64,000 bases of DNA, taken from positions 67,734,475-67,798,474 of the forward strand of contig NC_054701.1 in the NCBI RefSeq assembly GCF_016097555.1, read 5' to 3'. Origin of the DNA: Gigantopelta aegis (taxonomy: Eukaryota > Mollusca > Gastropoda > Neomphalida > Peltospiridae). Positions 57,901 to 64,000 of this stretch are shown here, piece by piece (position 1 is the first letter of the stretch; each line of letters starts with the position of its first letter). Both the position numbers and the translations under genes were made by a program. The notes beneath the pieces are model-generated. The model saw nothing but the letters and a program-made list of their open reading frames with translations. It made no database searches and was not told where the DNA came from.

Positions 57901-60900
57901 TAATAATTTATGGGTATGGGTAACTATATTTACGTGCCCCTATCCACGAAGGTTCAGGCACGCCCACTGCGGAATTAGCCTCTGACTTCGCCAGTGACTG
58001 ACTCCGGAGCAGGGGGGGGGGGGGGGGGGTAAGTTTGAAGTGGGCGGAATTTGGAAAAAAGCCATTTAGTAAGCGCGGACCGACTAGCAGACACTTCATA
58101 AACAAGAAGTAACACCGAGTGGGAGCCGTGTTCTGATTGGCTGAATTTCGATTCCTCGGTGAAGCCTGTTTTTTACCTAAGTTTACAAAGAGTACTGCAT
58201 ACCGATACATGTCTGGACTCTAAAATTTTAGCCAAAAATGGTTAAGACTGCTCGGCCGAAAAGTTTTAAGGTGATTTTGAGCAATTGAACGGGCGCCAAA
58301 ACAAATGCGTTAGACTATTTATAAAAAAATAAACATAAAAATTTTGAACTGGATTCCAAAACATTTAAAGTCTAACTAGCCCAATAAAAGAGGTTAGTAC
58401 TCACGGAGGTAAAGGTTGTTAGGAGGTTGGGGGCTACGGCGAGCCGATGAAGTCGGTGGCGTCCAGTAGTGGAAGATCACGCCGGAAGGGAGAGGCTGCT
58501 ATCATCTTTGTGATGTGACTGTACTCTGTCCCCGCCAAGATTTTGAGGACGCGATGTAGTGACGGGTTGTCCATCTCTTTAAGTAGCAGCGCTTGATTGT
58601 ATCTTCCCTTCCGGCGAACGGTAACGCAACTGCGGTGATATCCACGTCCACCTGGACTCGATGGACAGCATATTCCCCTTCATCGGGCTCGGTCGGTAGC
58701 GGACGGTAAACGCTATGTTGCGGCTCACTAATGAGCTGGCGCACGTCCTCGATGTTGATCTTCATTATCTGATGGAACCGCTGATGGAGTTTGCCGGCCT
58801 TCAGTGTCCATGGTCCCTCTGGTTGTTCAACTGGATTCGGCGGTTGAGTCGGGCGACTTGGCTTGGCTGGAGTGGCACTCGGGGGAGTGGTCGCCTTCCT
58901 CTTAACAACAGCCGTCTTCCGGGCCTGGGTCTCAACGGATGCCACCGGTTTAATCGGCGACAAGTCCGGAAACCCAGAAGTAAAGGCAGGCGGATCGGGT
59001 CGGCTATATGACGAAGTACAGAGCTCTGAGTCCGGCATATCACTTTCCTCGGTTCCTGCAGAGGGGACGTTGATGACTGGGGCCGAGACCACTTCCATCT
59101 TCGTCTTCCTCTTCAGTTGGGCGGCGTTGGGCGGTCCAGCAGACGGAGTCGCTGCCGGCGGTTTAGCCGCCGGTTTTGTCTCCCCCTGCGCCGCCGCTGG
59201 CGCACGTCTCCTCTTCCTCCACCTTCCTTTCTTCGGTGGTACCGGGTCCCCGTACACCAAGGTCACAGAGGCCCGTGACCCGGTGCACGATACCCGGTAC
59301 TCTAACAGCATTCCGTAGGATTTGAGCAATCCCCCCAGGTGGGGGGGCAGATCGAGAGAACAAGGGCTAACGTCCGTCTTCATCGATGAATAATACAGAA
59401 TGCGATAATAATTTAAATACTGACCAATCACACTTCGCCTTTTATAACGTTATTTGGGAGCATAAAAATTCTAAAAATATCGGGCGAGTCTATTTTAGTG
59501 GCCGCAGTACAGCGAACCATACCAATACGTACGGGATGGGTTATCAGTCTTCAATTTTACTAATTTTATTTATAAAAAACCCAAACCTAAATCAATCTTC
59601 AGTTTTACATCACAAATTATTTATTTTATAAAATAAAACATGTTTTAAGACATTCGTAATTCACACGAAACATGTCGTATACCCTCAGGATAATTCGGAA
59701 TGTTTTCAAATTATTTTTAAATCACTGGCAGGATTCTGCAAGTAAGGTTTTGATTGGTGGACATGAGCTCCAACTGGCTGGTGTTAGATCCACATGTAAT
59801 AGTGGAGCTAATTTTAATTAGATTGACTGTAAGAGAGCTAGACGGATATTTGGAAGGTTATACGCTCTCATTACAATGTATAACCTTCCAAATGTCCGTC
59901 TAGCTCTCTTATCGTCAGAGAACTCGGGCTACCGTAAACGATGTTTTGTGAAATTGTCCCCAGTTTACCTGTATTAGCCACGTGCACTCGGAGTTGCCGG
60001 GGTAACCACTGGTCGTGTACTTTGGTGATGACATGTACTTCCACGAGGATGACGCCGTCAGCTTCGCGGTTCCACAGTTGGCTGTAATAATATAAAGATA
60101 TACAGTGAAACACCACATAACGACCACCCCGGTTGTAAGGCCACCCCACTAGAAAGACCCTTGGACCAATTTCACAAAATTTCACAAAACATCGTAAATC
60201 TAATTTTGCACGAAAACCAGACCTTGACATGAAAAAACCCAACTAAATTGAGGAGTGTTTGACTGCTCCCTTAACTTAGATTATGGGGAGCCATTTAAGA
60301 TATTACCATATGGATACCATATAAATTCACAAGCTAGTCGCAAACGTAAATTTACAGAGGAGCATTTACGTAGCTTGTTTGTTTTATTAAACCCAGGTGT
60401 AATGTATGTAGTTACACGCGTGTAAGACATAAACAGGCTTTGTAAATTCGACGTTTTGTGAAATTGGCTTGAATATTTGAATTTTTTGAATATTTTAATT
60501 TCCGTGTTATTTTGTTATGATACACTGCACAGCAAAAGAAACACAAATATAAATTGTTTTCTTTAATTTAATTAAAGTTATTCAGTTTGGGTGTATTAAA
60601 ATGTGAAATTTGTAGCTGCATTTTGACAGTCTATTTATCGAATTAACTGTATCAGAAAAAACATACATATATATTAAAATATTCGTGGGGTTTTTTGGTG
60701 GTTCAATATAAAAACAAATTCTCCAATACTAAGACCACCACTTTAACCCCATATATATGGGTTTGTTTTGTAAAATATGATTTATATCTCATCGAGTGAA
60801 GTTTGCAATCATATCTCACGAGTCTAATTAAAATTAGCTCCACTGGTTAATTATTAATCACATTGTATGAGTGTGATACGACTGCAAACTTCACGAGATG

Positions 60901-61308
60901 AGATATAAATCATATTTGACAAAAAAAAACCCACATGAAATGTTCTATTTATTACATAACTTTTGGCAATTTACCTTTATTATGAAAATGCCAGCAGCGG
61001 CTTTCTTACAGTGAAGTTAACACTTTCTACAGTGACGATATCACATTTTAGAGTGAAATTTTCACTCTAAAATGTATTATCTTCACTGAGTGACTGATAA
61101 CACTTTTATTTCACTGATATTTTAAGATATTTCACTAAATGTTATATAATATATAAAGGTTGTCAGTACTCACCGTGTACACTGGGTTTAACACCGGTAC
61201 AGTATTTTCCGGACCATCCATCCGGGCACTTACATACAGCGCAGTTCTTTGGATTTTTATAGCCGTCGTTTCTACACATAGAAGACTTAAGTCCACCACT
61301 GCACTTAC
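45868..61308 (-). CDS. Secreted EGF-CUB-TSR protein, probably astacin-family metalloprotease (3' part, eight exons)
   Basis: In order on the minus strand the exons are 61308-61174, 60081-59969, 54800-54679, 51511-51393, 50424-50298, 49861-49785, 48415-48316 and 45937-45868. All have AG/GT borders and every junction is in phase. Modules are EGF-like, CUB (three exons), a Cys-rich module, a short Cys exon, a thrombospondin type 1 repeat, and a second short Cys exon. The EGF pattern C-x-N-x-GY-x2-P-x2-C-x2-C-x-CP-x-G-x2-G-x2-C is the one that follows the catalytic domain in astacins such as nematode NAS proteins, and EGF-CUB-TSR tails also occur there. I infer a secreted zinc endopeptidase whose tail binds substrate or matrix. 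The HExxH domain and signal peptide are not in the window, so the assignment rests on the tail. Introns are loaded with SINEs and MITEs. Confidence 0.75.
46158..46385 (-). mobile_element. SINE type B
   Basis: Reverse complement of tail B (ATCATCGGCTATTGGATGTC) and body (TTCTTTTATATGCAATTTCC). It lies in the last intron of the EGF-CUB-TSR gene. Confidence 0.85.
46386..47070. other. Intron sequence with an unexplained 118-codon frame
   Basis: The plus frame 46427-46783 is open but shows no domain, codon bias or splice context I can support. The rest is AT-rich. Confidence 0.35.
47085..47332. repeat. 54-bp tandem repeat, about 4.5 copies
   Basis: The unit contains CTCACATTCTGAACAAGACT and GAAACGACATGCATGTATAA. 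Being a multiple of three it gives an 18-residue repeat on the minus strand, which I treat as an artefact. Confidence 0.9.
47342..47512 (-). mobile_element. SINE type A fragment
   Basis: Reverse complement of tail A (GTTTTATTTAACGACGTACTC) and of the body up to GGATCTTTTATATGCACCAT. Confidence 0.85.
47755..47945. mobile_element. Long imperfect palindrome, likely a MITE
   Basis: Outer arms CGCACACGAGAGTTATC and GATAGCTCTCGTGTGCG, and inner arms around 47820-47848 and 47877-47908 (CACTTACGTCAGACGTAC and its complement), can pair. The centre is about 25 bp. Confidence 0.75.
47946..48284. mobile_element. MITE family 4, copy 2
   Basis: Ends TAAAAGGAACATTCATGAAT and CAGGAATGTCCCTTTAA are inverted, with subterminal TAAGATGTTTCCGACTAATA and its complement. 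It sits just 3' of the TSR exon. Confidence 0.8.
48316..48415 (-). CDS. Thrombospondin type 1 repeat exon
   Basis: Acceptor TTTCAG, donor GTACGT. It has the TSR signature KWSSWSSCSAACGACGTRKR followed by TCIKPPC: the Trp ladder, the CSxxCG motif and the Arg strand. This module usually binds glycosaminoglycan or matrix. Confidence 0.9.
48452..48893. mobile_element. MITE family 1, diverged copy 3
   Basis: ACTTCCGGCTGGGTCAAACG, GTGAGTATGTTGGTTGTAAA and CTATGGGATTTGATTTGGCA align in order with the copies at 8547 and 10611. Lies in the intron before the TSR exon. Confidence 0.8.
48965..49084 (-). mobile_element. 3' tail of a retroelement related to the 56397 insert
   Basis: On the minus strand it carries GGCGATGTCAGAGGTTGTGC, then CAGGCGTGCTTGAAC, close to the tail of the insert at 56397-57898. 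5'-truncated, directly next to SINE D at 49085. Confidence 0.6.
49085..49342 (-). mobile_element. SINE type D, full length
   Basis: Reverse complement of 43782-44048, from the tail CGTGCTTATATCCAATTAAAG to the head CACTATCAAAGCCGG. Confidence 0.9.
49485..49618. repeat. About 30-bp tandem repeat
   Basis: The unit contains CAGATACTGTCATATCATGT and AATAGTTTTT; about 4.5 copies. Confidence 0.9.
49785..49861 (-). CDS. Short Cys exon 1
   Basis: 77 bases between TTTTTATAG and GTAAGT. It encodes a 25-residue module with Cys in the order C-x6-CC-x9-C (TCYKKISKCCSN, then GSNCY). It is homologous to the last exon of the gene. The entry phase (one base completing Arg) and the exit phase (one base completing Arg) fit both neighbours. 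Confidence 0.8.
50298..50424 (-). CDS. Cys-rich module exon
   Basis: Acceptor AATCTTTCAG, donor GTAAAA, phases 1 in and 2 out. 41 codons with six Cys (GCGGCSYG, then VCYETQRYSCPG, KKSCGF, RCT). It may be a degenerate thrombospondin-type repeat: a CG start and an R-rich C-terminal strand leading into the next Cys exon, as after the true TSR. No family is certain. Confidence 0.75.
50676..50870. mobile_element. MITE family 3, copy 3
   Basis: Reverse orientation: GCAGGGTCGTAGCTAGAATT at the left, and TAGTCTAAAACTCCTTAAAC inside. A poly-G run (50706-50725) and GGGT repeats interrupt it. Confidence 0.75.
51108..51300 (-). mobile_element. SINE type B, internally deleted, 15-bp target duplication
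   Basis: Tail B then a jump to the head region; the middle of the body is missing. The direct repeat AAACTATATAAGAAG at 51093-51107 and 51301-51315 bounds it. Confidence 0.9.
51393..51511 (-). CDS. CUB domain exon 3
   Basis: Acceptor GATTTTCAG, donor GTAAGT. It reads YCCSSRPTQYFRSHGNKIMI and ends with GFKIQY, the last strand of the CUB fold. The split Arg codon from exon 2 gives the RYC motif found in many CUB domains. Confidence 0.85.
51728..52012 (-). mobile_element. SINE type B, near full length
   Basis: From tail (AAGTTTGTTTTGTTTAACGA) to head (TTTACCACTGGGCTACGTC), reverse orientation. Confidence 0.9.
52663..52762. repeat. 49-bp direct duplication
   Basis: Two copies of a unit containing GACACGGCAAGAATATCGGT and TTAGACTTCTTGTCCATATT lie head to tail, just before a SINE. 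Confidence 0.9.
52767..53046 (+). mobile_element. SINE type A, part of body missing
   Basis: Head GGCGGCACGTAGCCCAGTGG, a deletion of the box B and spacer region, then body and tail A with a small insertion (GGGGGGCCTAC). Confidence 0.9.
53090..53492. repeat. 50-bp tandem repeat, about 7-8 copies
   Basis: The unit contains CACGGATAGCACGGAAAGAC and AGACATGGCAGACACATTAT. Copies are almost identical. Confidence 0.95.
53653..54545 (-). mobile_element. SINE type A split by the long-TIR element
   Basis: 53653-53790 is the reverse complement of tail A and part of the body; 54383-54545 continues with the rest of the body and the head (TTTACCACTGGGCTATGTC). The 592 bp between is the element at 53791-54382. 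Confidence 0.9.
53791..54382. mobile_element. Long-TIR (MULE-like) non-autonomous element
   Basis: 592 bp with terminal inverted repeats of well over 100 bp (CAATCTAATTAAAATTAGCT ... complement). The target duplication CTCTTTTCGA lies at 53781-53790 and 54383-54392. Long TIRs with 9-10 bp duplications point to the Mutator superfamily. No transposase. Confidence 0.85.
54679..54800 (-). CDS. CUB domain exon 2
   Basis: Acceptor GTGTTACAG. It begins APWGKRVIMRFVSTF, the second CUB strand, with RCHSTNCKDYVEVR carrying the Cys and the Asp-Tyr-Val strand typical of CUB. The donor GTTGGT is weak but phase 2 matches the next exon. Confidence 0.85.
54850..56216. other. Intron sequence, nothing recognised
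   Basis: AT-rich part of the intron between CUB exons 1 and 2, with a poly-C run at about 55122-55135. No additional exon with matching phase seen. Confidence 0.5.
56397..57898 (-). mobile_element. Retroelement-like insert X, copy 1
   Basis: About 1502 bp between direct repeats AATAATAATTTA (56385-56396, 57899-57910). On the minus strand it begins close to the ATG of its frame and ends in a short TACCCA repeat, as non-LTR retroelements often do. It contains one long ORF and a 1 kb tail with poly-C. No reverse transcriptase is seen. Confidence 0.7.
56928..57879 (-). pseudogene. Insert X protein, copy 1 (frame broken near the start)
   Basis: 298 codons are open in 56928-57824. Upstream, an extra G in the G-run at about 57835-57842 separates the intended start (57879) from this frame. 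The protein is basic and Pro/Ala/Ser-rich in its first two thirds (PKKGRWRKRR, SRPTQPPNPV), then a more ordered C-terminal part (HQIMKINIEDVRQLI, VHRVQVDVDIT, LHRVLKIL). It resembles an ORF1-like nucleic-acid-binding protein, but I do not recognise a family. Confidence 0.6.
57911..59404 (-). mobile_element. Retroelement-like insert X, copy 2
   Basis: Nearly identical to copy 1 (few substitutions, small indels), in tandem and same orientation, ending at a third copy of the direct repeat at about 59405-59415. Confidence 0.75.
58434..59383 (-). pseudogene. Insert X protein, copy 2 (frame broken near the end)
   Basis: The start at 59383 is in frame here, because the G-run is one base shorter than in copy 1. 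A one-base loss at about 58628 shifts the last quarter into another frame. The defects of the two copies are complementary. Confidence 0.6.
59835..59912. repeat. 32-bp-arm hairpin in a gene intron
   Basis: GAGCTAGACGGATATTTGGA and its complement TCCAAATGTCCGTCTAGCTC face each other across a 16-bp loop. It begins at the right target duplication of the 3.6 kb element. Confidence 0.9.
59969..60081 (-). CDS. CUB domain exon 1
   Basis: 37 codons with the opening signature of a CUB domain: an NCG start, SPKYTTSGYPGNSECTW and LIQ, ending in phase 0 at GTAAAC. The Cys in NCG and the Cys in ECTW are the first conserved disulphide pair. Confidence 0.85.
60770..60935. mobile_element. Small TIR element or palindrome
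   Basis: Arms AAATATGATTTATATCTCATC with GTGAAGTTTGCA and their complement about 90 bp away. The centre contains TCTAATTAAAATTAGCTCCA, the terminal word of the long-TIR family. Confidence 0.75.
61041..61076. repeat. 17-bp-arm perfect palindrome
   Basis: ACATTTTAGAGTGAAA faces TTTCACTCTAAAATGT with almost no loop, between CUB exon 1 and the EGF exon. Related CACTGA/TCAGTG words surround it. Confidence 0.85.
61174..61308 (-). CDS. EGF-like module exon
   Basis: The acceptor TCGTTTTAG precedes it and the donor GTGAGT follows. 44 codons, entering and leaving in phase 1. Six Cys in the second part form the EGF framework (CRNDGYKNPKNCAVCKCPDG, then WSGKYC). One further Cys near the start may be the last Cys of the upstream domain. 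Confidence 0.85.
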
Positions 61309-61814
61309 CTAAAACGAGTTGTAAGTATGAAAATATATATTTGTTTTTTTAAAGAAATAAAAAATGCATAATTTCATGTGGACTCGTGTGTTAATAACTA
61401 TAACGTGTAAAGGTGGCATTGAAAAACAAAACAAAACAAAAAACCCACAGGTTCTGTATGTTTGTTGTTGCTGCTGTTGTTGTTGATTTTGCTATTGGGG
61501 GATTTTAAAATTATTTGTTTTTGGAATGGTGTGTCGTTGTGTCGTGTTGTTGTTTTGTTTTGTTTTTAGTTTTTGTTTAGTTTTTTCTGTCTTTAATGAC
61601 AATGTAATTGAAAATCTGTTTATTCAAGTCAGTTGTGAATTATCGATACTATTGTCAATGCCCAGTCTTCTTCCCCTTCGTGATTAGAAATTGTGCAGGA
61701 GGGGTCTGTACTGTGGCGAGCTACATGATTAGGGAATGGAGTCATGCTACCACGGAAAATATATTGATAAACTAATATTCGTTTGGAGCAGAGGAGTTGA
61801 ACCTGTATATTCAA

Positions 61815-61815
<1 letters not shown>

Positions 61816-61869
<54 letters not shown>

Positions 61870-61892
61870 GTATACATATATATGTACATATA

Positions 61893-61972
<80 letters not shown>

Positions 61973-62008
61973 GACACACTTCGGACCAACAAATATGTCC
62001 GGGTTCAC

Positions 62009-62088
<80 letters not shown>
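61816..62088. repeat. Compound microsatellite (AC)n, (TC)n, (TA)n, (TG)n
   Basis: (AC)n 61818-61864, (TC)n 61895-61970, (TA)n 62014-62046, (TG)n 62047-62088. All open frames across it are artefacts. Confidence 0.95.
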
Positions 62089-62089
<1 letters not shown>

Positions 62090-62242
62090 TAAAACCTCTT
62101 ATAACCGGACGCTCTCTGTAAACGTTTTGCAGTCAGTTTTTTTAAAACCAGTACAGAACTTAACCTCTTTAAACCGGATCCCTCTAATACCGGACAATTT
62201 TTTTCTTGATCCCTAGTGTGTCCGGTTTAAAGAGGTTTCAAT
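62089..62242. mobile_element. Small TIR element
   Basis: Ends TAAAACCTCTTATAACCGGA and TCCGGTTTAAAGAGGTTTCA are inverted. A second internal word AACCTCTTTAAACCGGA lies at 62163-62179. Confidence 0.75.
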
Positions 62243-62357
62243 GTTATATATAATGCATAAATATTATTTTTCTTATCGTTGACATGTTTGTGTTGATACA
62301 TACAAAATTAGAATTATAAAGTGTTGGGAGAGGTCACGCTGTAATATTTACCTGTTA

Positions 62358-62662
62358 GGGGCGGGACGTAGTAGCCCAGTGGTAAAGTGCTCGCCTGATG
62401 AGCGGGTTTAGGATCGATCCCCGTCGGTGTACACATTGGGCTATTTCTCGTTCAAGTCAGTGCACCACGACTGGTATATCAAAGGCCGTGGTATGTGCTA
62501 TTTTGTCTGTGGGATAGTGCATATAAAAGATCCCTTGCTACTAATGGAAAAATGTAACGGGTTTCCTTTTTAAGACTCTATGTTAAAATTGCCTTATGTT
62601 TGACATCCAATAGCCGATAATTAATAAATCAATGTGCTCTAGTGGTGTGGGTAAAGAAATAA
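62358..62662 (+). mobile_element. SINE type B, full length
   Basis: Head GGGGCGGGACGTAGTAGCCC, box B-like GGATCGATCCCCGTCGG, body, and tail B ending CTCTAGTGGTGTGGGTAAAG. Confidence 0.95.
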
Positions 62663-63273
62663 AAACTATATTTGTTGTAATAGTAGGTAATGGAATGACG
62701 ATTAACCTATTTTAAATAGTTCCCTAAAACAACAAGACAGGAAAACTAGTCCTGGTTTAAGATAATCCAACTGTGTTGTTGTTGTCGAAGTTATTGCCTT
62801 TGTCACTAGTTTACACCACTCTTCCTCATGGGACCTATTCATGTGTGACTCTGTCTATTAAAGAAGTGACGTAGGGCTATTTCCTGCGGTGCGTTTACAC
62901 TAGTAGTAATCTTTCGAGAGAAAAAAACTTTTGATTGGTCTAATTTACGTTTAGGCAGACTTCTCCCCCACCTCCCCCACCTCCCACACGCACACACCCG
63001 TCAGATATTATTCTTAACTGAGTGTCCGGTTGAAAACTGAAATTCTTGTCTCACGACACGACACGCTACATTTGTTTTGAAAGTATGTTTTAATGTATAT
63101 TTAGAATATCATCTTTAGACTATTATGTTAATATTATGCTAATATTAAACACTAAAATGTCTTAAGTGGTAGGCTAATTGTACCTTACGATAAAATCACA
63201 TCCGGTCACATGATGGTATTAAACCGTCCTATAAAACCAAAATACAATGGCCTTGCTTGATGGTATATTGTTT
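62663..63273. other. Intergenic or intronic, nothing recognised
   Basis: No exon in phase with the EGF exon could be found on the minus strand here. Confidence 0.45.
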
Positions 63274-63624
63274 AAAGGGACATTCCTGAGTTTGCTGCAA
63301 TTTTTAAGATGTTATCGACTAACAGAGACTTTTTAACGATTGTAATTACATATCAAATATATGTTTCTGTATAAACGTGTTTTCTGATCGTTCTAATATT
63401 TGTACTAGGTTAAATTAAATTTTATTTCCTAAATATTATTTTTTTCGTACGTACGTAATTATTTGAAGACAAAATCCAGTTATGACGACCAGAAACACAT
63501 TGAATATACAGACACTGATATTCTAAACAAGAAAATATATTTAATATGTAAGTTTAATCGTAGAAATATTTTATTAGTCGGAAACATCTCACAATGGAGC
63601 AAACTCAGGAATGTCATTTTAAGA
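63274..63624. mobile_element. MITE family 4, copy 3 (best preserved)
   Basis: Ends TTAAAGGGACATTCCTGAGT and ACTCAGGAATGTCATTTTAA are inverted. The subterminal AAGATGTTATCGACTAACAG faces TTAGTCGGAAACATCTC. Confidence 0.85.
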
Positions 63625-64000
63625 CATCGAAATTAACTCTGTTAGGTTCTGAGTTCGGATCCCGGTATCGGTTCCCACCCAGTGTGAAAATGTCTTACTA
63701 ACGACGGTGCATCATTTACAAGAGAGTTTACCAGAGCAGTTTTTTTTTTTAATATTTATAATTTGGTTAGATTGCCTAATAAAAAAAATTAGCGTCAACT
63801 ATTAATTATATTAAAATTTATATTATTATTTTATTTTATTTTATTATTATTATTATTATTATTTTTAATTAATTTTTTTGGGAGACGCAAAACAAAATCT
63901 CGACATCACCTCACCTGTTATAAACAAATTTGAAATTGTCCCATAATGTAAATACACTTCTGTCCCATGCTCAGCAACGGACCTTGCCGAAGACTGGGCA
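63625..64000. other. AT-rich right edge; SINE type D head piece at 63640-63700
   Basis: TTCTGAGTTCGGATCCCGGTATCGG resembles the box B part of type C/D SINE heads. The rest is AT-rich with (TTA)n-like tracts. Confidence 0.5.

Larger units (their letters stand above)
56226..59825. mobile_element. Long-TIR (MULE-like) element with a two-copy insert
   Basis: The same family as 53791-54382, with target duplication ACTGTAAGA at 56217-56225 and 59826-59834. The interior is interrupted after 56396 by two tandem copies of a 1.5 kb insert, and resumes at about 59405. It lies in the intron between CUB exons 1 and 2. Confidence 0.85.

Noticed and set aside
61736..62216. Open frames across 61.7-62.2 kb
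   Set aside because: All are dinucleotide microsatellite translations.
63915..64000. Possible next upstream exon of the EGF-CUB-TSR gene (ends at a good donor GTGAGG in matching phase)
   Set aside because: The 28 open codons do not resemble the end of an astacin catalytic domain (no GQR..LS..D or Y.C pattern), and a short open frame plus one donor is not enough. More sequence to the right would settle it.

Overview
This window is intron-rich, repeat-dense animal DNA. I read it as a mollusc, most likely a marine gastropod. The reasons are several related tRNA-derived SINEs of a type I know from gastropod sequence (present in dozens of full and partial copies), Tc1-type transposons, many miniature inverted-repeat elements, and genes broken into short phase-matched exons. 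Species cannot be fixed from the sequence. Long open frames in the tandem arrays (1-1838 and 40669-42573) are repeat artefacts, not genes.

Three host genes can be assembled by eye from open frame, splice sites and phase. (1) Plus strand, 13488-22956: a four-exon ubiquitin-specific protease of 773 codons with two N-terminal hydrophobic segments and a complete Cys/His/Asp triad. Its introns hold a dead Tc1 transposon with a SINE inside it, a Tc1-type MITE and another SINE. (2) Plus strand, 40665-44412: a small secreted Cys-rich peptide gene with a signal-peptide exon, a 3.4 kb intron filled by a minisatellite, and a terminal exon with the C-C-CC-C-C pattern of cystine-knot peptides, followed by AATAAA. 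(3) Minus strand, 61308 to 45868: the last eight exons of a secreted multidomain protein, with an EGF module of the kind that follows astacin proteases, a CUB domain over three exons, a Cys-rich module, a short Cys exon, a thrombospondin type 1 repeat, and a second short Cys exon that ends at a stop lying on a MITE terminus. The 5' part, presumably with the catalytic domain, is off the right edge.

Layout: 1-1838 is a 24-bp minisatellite; 1620-6495 is a 2.4 kb tandem duplication that includes its flank; 6.5-13.2 kb is MITEs, SINEs and an interstitial telomere-like tract; 13.2-23 kb is the protease gene; 23-40 kb is gene-poor with SINEs, two Tc1 transposons (32.3-33.9 and 37.6-39.1 kb), a LINE RNase H relic and simple repeats; 39.9-44.4 kb is tetranucleotide arrays and the knottin-like gene; 45.5-61.3 kb is the EGF-CUB-TSR gene, whose introns carry SINEs, MITEs and a 3.6 kb terminal-inverted-repeat element containing two tandem copies of an ORF-bearing retroelement-like insert; 61.3-64 kb is microsatellites, MITEs and a SINE.

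The three genes share no evident pathway. The two secreted Cys-rich genes converge tail to tail, with 45868 and 44412 as their 3' ends. All exon models come from reading by eye; no transcript evidence or database search was available.
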